The position numbers and the translations under genes were made by a program. 13,002 nucleotides of DNA from an uncultured Campylobacter sp. (GTDB lineage: Bacteria > Campylobacterota > Campylobacteria > Campylobacterales > Campylobacteraceae): assembly GCF_937890585.1 (NCBI RefSeq), contig NZ_CALACG010000143.1, forward strand, positions 1-13,002, read 5' to 3'. The notes beneath the pieces are model-generated. The model made no database searches. It was given only the letters and a program-made list of their open reading frames with translations, and had not been told where the DNA came from. This document shows, in pieces, positions 7,537-13,002 of this stretch (positions are counted from its first letter, which is position 1; every line of letters begins with the position of its first letter).

Positions 7537-7743
7537 ATGCAAGGATCAAGAAGAGATTTTCTTAAAAAATCTCTAAAAGTTGGTACTGCTGGCGGAATAC
7601 TCGCAGTTTCTGCAATAGCAAAAACAACTAGTGATGACTTAGCTCCTGATGGCAATGGCGTCGTCGTGGGCAAGTCTAACAAAAAAGAGGTGCTTTATAA
7701 AAAAAGCAAGAACTGGGAAACCTACTATAAAATCGCATACTAA
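7537..7743 (+). CDS. Small Tat-signal protein of the formate dehydrogenase region
   Basis: A 68-residue protein with a twin-arginine signal at its N-terminus: SRRDFLKK (residues 4-11), then the weakly hydrophobic VGTAGGILAVSAIA (15-28). The mature part would be only about 40 polar, lysine-rich residues ending in NWETYYKIAY. It matches the short family described as the formate dehydrogenase region Tat target (TIGR02811), found before fdhA in many Epsilonproteobacteria. AAGGAG precedes the ATG by five bases, and fdhA begins 11 bases after the stop codon, so it is the first cistron of the operon. Its biochemical job is not known; assistance in FdhA export or assembly is inferred from position alone. 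Confidence 0.88.
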   Translation: MQGSRRDFLKKSLKVGTAGGILAVSAIAKTTSDDLAPDGNGVVVGKSNKKEVLYKKSKNWETYYKIAY

Positions 7744-7754
7744 GGGAGAAAACC

Positions 7755-10730
7755 ATGAGTGATGCACGTATAGGAAGACGTTCATTTTTAAAGCTAGCCG
7801 CACTAGGTGCAGGCACTACAATGGCTTTTGGAAAAAATGATACGATCAGGCAGGCAAGCGCGGAAGAGATAAAAGATCCTTTCCCTGGCTCAAAAAAGGT
7901 AAGAACGATATGTTCTATTTGCTCAGCGGGCTGTGGTATCGAGGCTGAGGTAAAAGATGGTGTTTGGGTTCGCCAAGATATGGCGATGTTTCACCCTATA
8001 TCTCAAGGCTCACACTGCTCAAAAGGTATCGATCAGATCGACCTTACGCATAGCAAACAGCGCATCAAATATCCTATGAAAAAGGTTGATGGCAAATGGC
8101 AGAGAATTTCATGGGATCAGGCTGTAAATGAGATCGGCGATAAGATGCTTCAGATCCGTAAAGAAGATGGTCCTGATAGCGTTATATTCTTAGGATCTGC
8201 GAAATTTAACAACGAGCAAGCATATTACTTTAGAAAATTTGCTGCGTTTTGGGGCACAAACAGCAACGACCACGTAGCAAGAATTTGACATAGCGCAACA
8301 GTCGCCGGTGTGGCGAATACTTGGGGTTATGGCGCGATGACAAACCACTTTGGAGATATGGCTGCAAATTCAAAATGTATATTTATAATAGGTGCAAACC
8401 CAGCTGTGGCAAATCCAGTTGGCGGTATGAAGCACACTTTGCAAGCAAAAGATAGAAACAACGCAAAGGTGATCGTAGCTGATCCAAATTTTACAAAATC
8501 AGCCGCTCATGCTGATCTATACCTAAGACAAAGATCAGGCACCGATATAGCGCTTGTTTATGGGCTTATCCACATCATCTTAAAAAATGGCTGGGAAGAT
8601 AAAGAATTTATAAAAAATAGAACTTACGGCATCGACGAGATAGCAAAAGAGGCTGAGCACTGGACACCAGAGGTCACATCTGACGTTACAGGCGTGCCAG
8701 TTGATAAGCTGATAGAGGCTGCAAATATCCTAGCTCACACAAAACCAGGCACAGTGATCTGGGCGCTTGGTATCACCCAACACTCAGTTGGTAGCTCAAA
8801 TACGAGAATTTTACCTATCCTTCAACTAATCCTAGGCAACATGGGCAAACCAGGTGGCGGCTGTAACATCATCCGTGGTCACGACAACGTTCAAGGCTCA
8901 ACCGACATGTGTAACCTCTCAGATAGCTTGCCGATGTATTATGGACTAACTGACGCGGCTTGGAAGTACTACTGCAAAGGCTGGGGCGTTGATTATGACG
9001 AGTTTGTAAAACGCTTTGCAGTTTCGACTAAAGAGCCAAAACAAGGCGGCACACCAGTTAAAAACACTGTTTTTGAAGAGTATTACTACCACGATCCTAA
9101 AAATCCAGAGGATAGAAACTGGAGAAATGAAAAAGGCTGGTCACTTTCAAAATGGTGGCAAGGCGTCTTAAAAGAGGAAAATACCTTTAGCAGTGGCGCG
9201 TTAAGAGTTCTTTGGGTTCAAGGAACTGGCCTTACGTCTATGGCGCACCTAGCTAAAATTCAAGAAGCGGCTTCAAAACTAGATATGATCGTAGTTGCTG
9301 AGCCATTTGTAAATGAAATTTCTATCCTTTCAGATAGAAAAGATGGCGTTTATATCTTGCCAGTGGCAACTGCCTTTGAAAACGAAGGTCACCTAAACGC
9401 TACAAACCGCTCAGGACAATGGAGAACAAAAGTCGTTGATCCACTTTATGAGAGCAAGGGCGATCACGAAGTAATGTTTGCATTTGCTAAGAAATTTGGC
9501 TTTTACGATGAATATGTAAAAGGCATGAAGATGGCTGTCGTAGATAGAGAGCTAAAACAAGTAAAAGATGACTTTGTATGGCCAGATGATGCGACAAATG
9601 AGATAGCAAGGGTTGGAAATTCTATCGGTTATGGCGGCAGAACTGCTGAGATGTTTAGACGTCACCAAGCAAACTGGGATAAATTTGACCCAGATACGCT
9701 AATAGGTCTTGGTGGTGAAGTAAAAGGTGAGTACTACGGCAAGCCATGGCCAGCATGGGATGAAAAACACCCTGGCACACCGATACTTTACGATATGAGC
9801 AAGTCTTATGCAGAGGGCGGCTCTGGCTTTAGAAACCGCTTTGGCTTAGAGCATAACGGCGTTAGCCAGCTAGCTAGCGAAGAGGCAACTTTAGTTGGCT
9901 CAGCCATAAAAGGTGGCTACCCACAAATAACTAAAGATAATATAGAAAAAGTCCTAGGCATCACTCTAACTGAAGAAGAGAAAGCTAAGATAGGACCTAG
10001 CTGGAGCATGGACTACAGCGGTATCATCTTAGAAAAATGCCGTGAAAAAGGGGTCGTGCCGTATGGTAACGCAAGGGCTAGAGCTATCGTTTGGGAATTT
10101 CTTGATCCTATTCCAAAACATAGAGAGCCTATCCACTCACCACGCTGGGATCTTGTCCAAAAGTATCCGACATTTGATGATCAAGCTAGAAATTTCCGTG
10201 TTTCTACTAAATTTAAGTCAGAGCAACAAGCAAAAGACTGGTCAAAAGAGTTCCCTATCGTATTTAGCACGCAACGCGTCGTAAATTTAAGTGGTGCGGG
10301 AATGATCGAAAGAACAAGTAAATATCTCTCAGCCATCACACCTGAGATGTTTGCTAACGTCCATCCTGAGCTTGCTTTAAAATACGGCATAAAAGATCGC
10401 GATATGATGTGGATCCACAGCCCACAAGGCACGAAGATCAAAGTAAGGTGCTATCACAGCTATATGGTAACTCCAGATAGAATTTGTATGCCTTACAACT
10501 TCGCTGGCGTTATGCAAGGTGTCGATCTCTCAGCTCGCTACCCAGAGGGCACTAAGCCTTATGTTATCGGCGAGAGCTTTAACACAGTTACTAACTACGG
10601 ATTTGACCCTGTTACTCAAATTTCAGAATTTAACGCAGGTCTTTGCCGCATAGAAAAAGCTGAGGAGAACACCTTTAAAACATCGTTTTATCACGAGTAT
10701 GGCGAGAGAGACGCACTAGGTAAAGAGTAA
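7755..10730 (+). CDS. fdhA: Formate dehydrogenase catalytic subunit, selenocysteine-containing
   Basis: A 991-residue molybdenum/tungsten bis-PGD enzyme that oxidises formate to CO2 in the periplasm. The Tat signal is GRRSFLKLA (residues 7-15) with a hydrophobic stretch to about 26. The N-terminal [4Fe-4S] ligands are C53, C56, C60 and C88. The in-frame TGA at 8286-8288 encodes Sec178: the context DHVARI-U-HSATVAGVANTWG is the standard active site of Sec formate dehydrogenases, and reading through joins both halves in one frame with nothing lost. Later blocks such as GHDNVQGSTDMCN and the C-terminal MopB dinucleotide-binding region are present. GGGAG sits six bases before the ATG. An annotator that treats TGA as stop would split it into 7755-8288 and 8310-10730. 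It lies between the Tat-target gene and fdhB, spaced 11 and 10 bases. Confidence 0.96.
8286..8318 (+). promoter_or_regulatory. Selenocysteine UGA codon and bSECIS-like hairpin
   Basis: UGA at 8286-8288 is followed by TCGCC (8302-8306), a five-base loop GGTGT and GGCGA (8312-8316), a perfect 5-bp stem; A8300-T8318 could extend it past a G-A mismatch. The loop begins with G and contains U, and starts 18 bases after the UGA, within the 16-37 base window usual for bacterial SECIS elements. This is the likely SelB binding site. The lower stem near the UGA is not strongly paired. Confidence 0.8.
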
Positions 10731-10740
10731 GGAGAGAAAA

Positions 10741-11301
10741 ATGGCAAGAATGAAATTTTTTGTAGATACTAATAGATGTATCAGCTGCTTTGGATGTCAA
10801 GTCGCCTGCTCTTCTGCTCATGAGCTTCCAGTTGGAATTTATAGAAGAAAGGTTATCACGCTTCACGATGGTATCGAGGGCAAAGAGGTCTCAACTACTA
10901 TCGCGTGCCAGCACTGCACCGACGCACCTTGCGAGCAAGTTTGCCCGGTTGATTGCTTCTACATTAGAGCTGATGGCATCGTGCTTCACGATAAAAACAA
11001 GTGCATAGGCTGTGGATACTGCCTATATGCTTGCCCATTTGGTGCGCCACAGTTCCCTAAAGACGGGGCATTTGGCGTAAAAGGTGTAATGGATAAATGC
11101 ACCATGTGTGCAGGCGGTCCAGAGCCAACAAATTCACACGAAGAGAGAGAGCTTTACGGTCAAAACAGAATGGCTGAGGGCAAAGTGCCTATGTGTGCGG
11201 CTATCTGTTCTACAAACGCGCTTTTAGTTGGCGACGCTGCTGAGGTTTCAAATGTATATCGCAAACGCGTTATGCTAAGAAATACAGGACTAAACGTATA
11301 A
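10741..11301 (+). CDS. fdhB: Formate dehydrogenase iron-sulfur subunit
   Basis: A 186-residue electron-transfer subunit with four [4Fe-4S] clusters. Cysteines fall in four groups: C13/C16/C19/C23, C56/C59/C64/C68, C88/C91/C94/C98, and C120/C123/C152/C156, the arrangement of the DmsB/FdnH/HybA ferredoxin superfamily. There is no Tat or Sec signal, as expected for a subunit exported bound to FdhA, and no C-terminal membrane helix, unlike E. coli FdnH. The gene starts 10 bases after fdhA, with AAGGAG overlapping the fdhA stop codon. Electrons from formate would leave through it to a membrane cytochrome b, but no fdhC follows; a hairpin terminator lies 5-28 bases past the stop, and beyond it the sequence changes character. 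Confidence 0.95.
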   Translation: MARMKFFVDTNRCISCFGCQVACSSAHELPVGIYRRKVITLHDGIEGKEVSTTIACQHCTDAPCEQVCPVDCFYIRADGIVLHDKNKCIGCGYCLYACPFGAPQFPKDGAFGVKGVMDKCTMCAGGPEPTNSHEERELYGQNRMAEGKVPMCAAICSTNALLVGDAAEVSNVYRKRVMLRNTGLNV

Positions 11302-11305
11302 CACT

Positions 11306-11329
11306 AAGGAGGGCGCTTGCTCTCCTTTT
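11306..11329 (+). terminator. Intrinsic terminator after fdhB
   Basis: AAGGAGGGC (11306-11314) pairs with GCTCTCCTT (11319-11327), with one G-U pair and a GCTT loop, followed by two more T and an AT-rich run. It is well placed to end the fdh transcript. It is GC-rich enough at its core to be stable despite the short T-tract. Confidence 0.7.
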
Positions 11330-11350
11330 AAATTTATAAATTTTAAATTA
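11330..11350. other. Probable compositional junction between Campylobacter-like and Bacteroidota-like DNA
   Basis: The fdhB side ends in a Campylobacter-type terminator, followed by the perfect 14-base palindrome AAATTTATAAATTT (11330-11343). The convergent dsbD stop codon is at 11348-11350. From here to the window end the AAATTTA words abundant before almost vanish and the protein is Bacteroidota-like. The exact joint cannot be fixed, because an AT-rich spacer is unremarkable in either lineage. Confidence 0.45.
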
Positions 11351-13002
11351 TTTTTTATGATTTTTGTAATGTTTCAGTCCGCATTCCAAGAATTTCTTGA
11401 AATCTTCTTTGTCCATGTATCCAGAGACAGGCGTGTTAATCACCTTATTATCAGGAGTTACCAGAACATAGTGCGGCTGGGAATTGTTCTCAAAATTTAT
11501 CTGCTGAAACATACTCCATCTGTCGCCTATTGTCTTTATCTTCTTCATCTGCCCATTTCCCATGTCTATTTTCATCTGCTGGTCTTGCGGAAGTTCATCT
11601 TTATCATCTATATAAAGAGAAGCCAAAACCACCTCGTTCTGAAGAATCGGTAAAATATCGGGCTGTGACCAAACGAATTCCTCCATTTTTCGGCAGTTTT
11701 CGCAGCCGTGTCCTGTGAAGTCTATCAGAATAGGTTTGTTTTCTTTTTTTGCTAATTCTACCGCTTCGAAATAGTCATGGATAGGGTGTATTCCCAAAAT
11801 CCCATCCTTTTCATTATGAAAATAGCTTACATTGAGCGGCGGCAAAATTCCACTCAGCATAGAAAGTTTCGGCCTGTCGCTCGGTATCAATCCTTGAACC
11901 AAATACACCAAAAAGCCTATTCCAGCTGCTCCAAATAATTTTCTCGTAAGGGAAATTTTTGGTTTTTTATCATCGTGAGGGAATCTTATCAATCCAAATA
12001 AATACAATACCAAACCAATGGTAAGAACCACCCAAATGGCAATGAACAGCTCTCGTTTTAGAAATGCTGTTTTCGCTACCAAATCGGCTTTGGAAAGGAA
12101 TTTCAGCGCCAATCCCAGTTCTATGAAGCCCAGCACTACTTTCAGCGTATTCATCCAGCCTCCTGACTTCGGCAAAGACTGCAATGCCTGTGGAAACAGT
12201 GCCAACAACCCGAAAACAATCGCCCAAGCAAAACCAAAACCTGCCAAAGCAAAAGTCAGCAACATAGGCACATTAGACGAACCCGTTACTGCACTTCCCA
12301 GCAATGACCCTAGAATAGGCCCTGTACATGAGAATGAAACAATCACCAAGGTAAGCGCCATGAAGAATATTCCTACGATTCCTCCTGCCTCTTCCGCCTT
12401 TGAAGATTTATTGGCTATGGAACTTGGCAACGCTATATCATAATATCCAAAAAAGCTTCCCGCAAAGAAAACAAACACGATAAAAAATGCCAAATTAAGC
12501 CATACGCTGGTAGATATTTCATTAAAAATATTTCCAGCAACGCCGCTTATCAGGTGAAATGGCAAACTAAGCAAAGTAAAAATCAACAGAATGAAGAAAC
12601 CATAGAGAACGGCATCTCTTCTGCCCTTCGCTTTGTCTTTTGCTCCTTTGGTAAAGAAAGAAACTGTCAAAGGCACCATAGGGAAAACGCATGGCGTAAG
12701 CAAAGCGATAATCCCTCCTACAAAGCCTAAAAATAGATAAGTCCAATAGCTCTCATCTGTATTCGCAGTCTGCTCTGTACTACACTGAACAAGAGGATTT
12801 TTATAATCAAGCCCTTGTATTTTTAGGTTTTTCGTGTCTAACTTTTGGTTTTCAGCCAATGTCTGCGAAGCCTGTATTTCATCTGTGGATGCATCTTTCG
12901 GAGTTTCGGAATTTTCTTTCTTGTCTAAAATTTCTTCGTCCTTTATGTCACTTCCCTCTATCTTTATTTGATGCTGAAGCTCAATGGTATTGGGAGCAAG
13001 AC
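11348..13002 (-). CDS. dsbD: DsbD thiol:disulfide transporter of Bacteroidota type, partial (N-terminus outside window)
   Basis: DsbD moves electrons from cytoplasmic thioredoxin across the inner membrane to periplasmic proteins. The frame is open to the window edge: 550 residues are visible, and the TTG at 12859 sometimes taken as a start is internal. The edge begins LAPNTIELQHQIKI, which looks like the end of the periplasmic alpha domain. A polar linker follows, then an eight-helix-type membrane domain with its redox cysteines in TPCVFPMVP (codon 12691-12689) and SFSCTGP (codon 12328-12326), and a C-terminal thioredoxin domain with CENC (11693-11704) and the NNSQPHYVL block. The sequence reads as flavobacterial (for example FPHDDKKP before the last helices). 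It is convergent with fdhB, with 46 bases between stops. Either a horizontally acquired gene or a chimeric assembly. Confidence 0.9.
   Translation of the reverse strand, partial: LAPNTIELQHQIKIEGSDIKDEEILDKKENSETPKDASTDEIQASQTLAENQKLDTKNLKIQGLDYKNPLVQCSTEQTANTDESYWTYLFLGFVGGIIALLTPCVFPMVPLTVSFFTKGAKDKAKGRRDAVLYGFFILLIFTLLSLPFHLISGVAGNIFNEISTSVWLNLAFFIVFVFFAGSFFGYYDIALPSSIANKSSKAEEAGGIVGIFFMALTLVIVSFSCTGPILGSLLGSAVTGSSNVPMLLTFALAGFGFAWAIVFGLLALFPQALQSLPKSGGWMNTLKVVLGFIELGLALKFLSKADLVAKTAFLKRELFIAIWVVLTIGLVLYLFGLIRFPHDDKKPKISLTRKLFGAAGIGFLVYLVQGLIPSDRPKLSMLSGILPPLNVSYFHNEKDGILGIHPIHDYFEAVELAKKENKPILIDFTGHGCENCRKMEEFVWSQPDILPILQNEVVLASLYIDDKDELPQDQQMKIDMGNGQMKKIKTIGDRWSMFQQINFENNSQPHYVLVTPDNKVINTPVSGYMDKEDFKKFLECGLKHYKNHKK

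Noticed and set aside
7755..10730. fdhA read as two genes or a nonsense-mutated pseudogene because of TGA at 8286
   Set aside because: The TGA is at the known Sec active-site position, both halves are in the same frame with conserved flanks, a SECIS-like hairpin follows, and selA/selB are present.
12018..12443. 141-codon open frame on the plus strand opposite dsbD
   Set aside because: It lies wholly inside the well-supported membrane domain of DsbD on the other strand and its translation shows no recognisable domain; an antisense shadow.
12857..12859. TTG at 12859 as the start of the dsbD gene
   Set aside because: The frame stays open with sensible residues to the window edge and the alpha domain expected of Bacteroidota DsbD would be missing; the TTG is internal and has no ribosome site.

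Overview
The first ~11.3 kb read as a Campylobacter-type (Campylobacterota) genome, probably from the C. concisus/curvus/showae side of the genus. The signs are low GC, very frequent AAATTTA/TAAATTT words inside and between genes, strong AAGGAG ribosome sites, TATAAT-type -10 boxes with weak -35 boxes, and gene families matching C. jejuni Cj1377-Cj1380 (polyferredoxin, selA, selB, DsbC-like protein) and the fdh locus. Genus-level assignment is an inference from composition and protein resemblance.

Layout: (1) 87-686, minus strand, a four-helix membrane protein with a Met/His-rich tail. (2) 818-3200, minus strand, a two-gene operon: a polyferredoxin and, overlapping it by 8 bases, a TorD/DmsD-type molybdoenzyme chaperone, ending in a long hairpin. 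(3) 3355-6497, plus strand and divergent from (2), selA and selB overlapping by ATGA. (4) 6551-7258, an exported thioredoxin-fold protein with a CPYC site, followed by a clear terminator. (5) 7537-11301, a periplasmic formate dehydrogenase operon: a small Tat-signal protein, the catalytic subunit FdhA, and the four-cluster FeS subunit FdhB, followed by a hairpin terminator. (6) 11348 to the window end, minus strand, the C-terminal part of a DsbD transporter that looks like Bacteroidota (Flavobacteriia), not Campylobacter.

The central genes form one selenoprotein unit. FdhA is interrupted by an in-frame UGA (8286-8288) that is almost certainly selenocysteine: the flanking protein sequence is continuous and collinear with known Sec-containing formate dehydrogenases, and a bSECIS-like hairpin lies 13 bases downstream. 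SelA makes Sec-tRNA and SelB delivers it at that UGA. The TorD-like chaperone and the Tat-signal proteins fit maturation and export of the folded enzyme, and FdhB passes electrons on toward the quinone pool. The usual membrane cytochrome b (fdhC) and fdhD do not follow fdhB here, and selC and selD are not in the window.

Most worth a second look: the abrupt change at about 11330-11350 to a Bacteroidota-like dsbD (chimeric contig or recent transfer), the Sec codon with its SECIS, an imperfect 20-bp direct repeat 81 bp apart in the fdh upstream region, and the metal-binding-like tail of the first gene. I saw no IS element, CRISPR array, rRNA or tRNA gene, and I do not claim a wholly new system.
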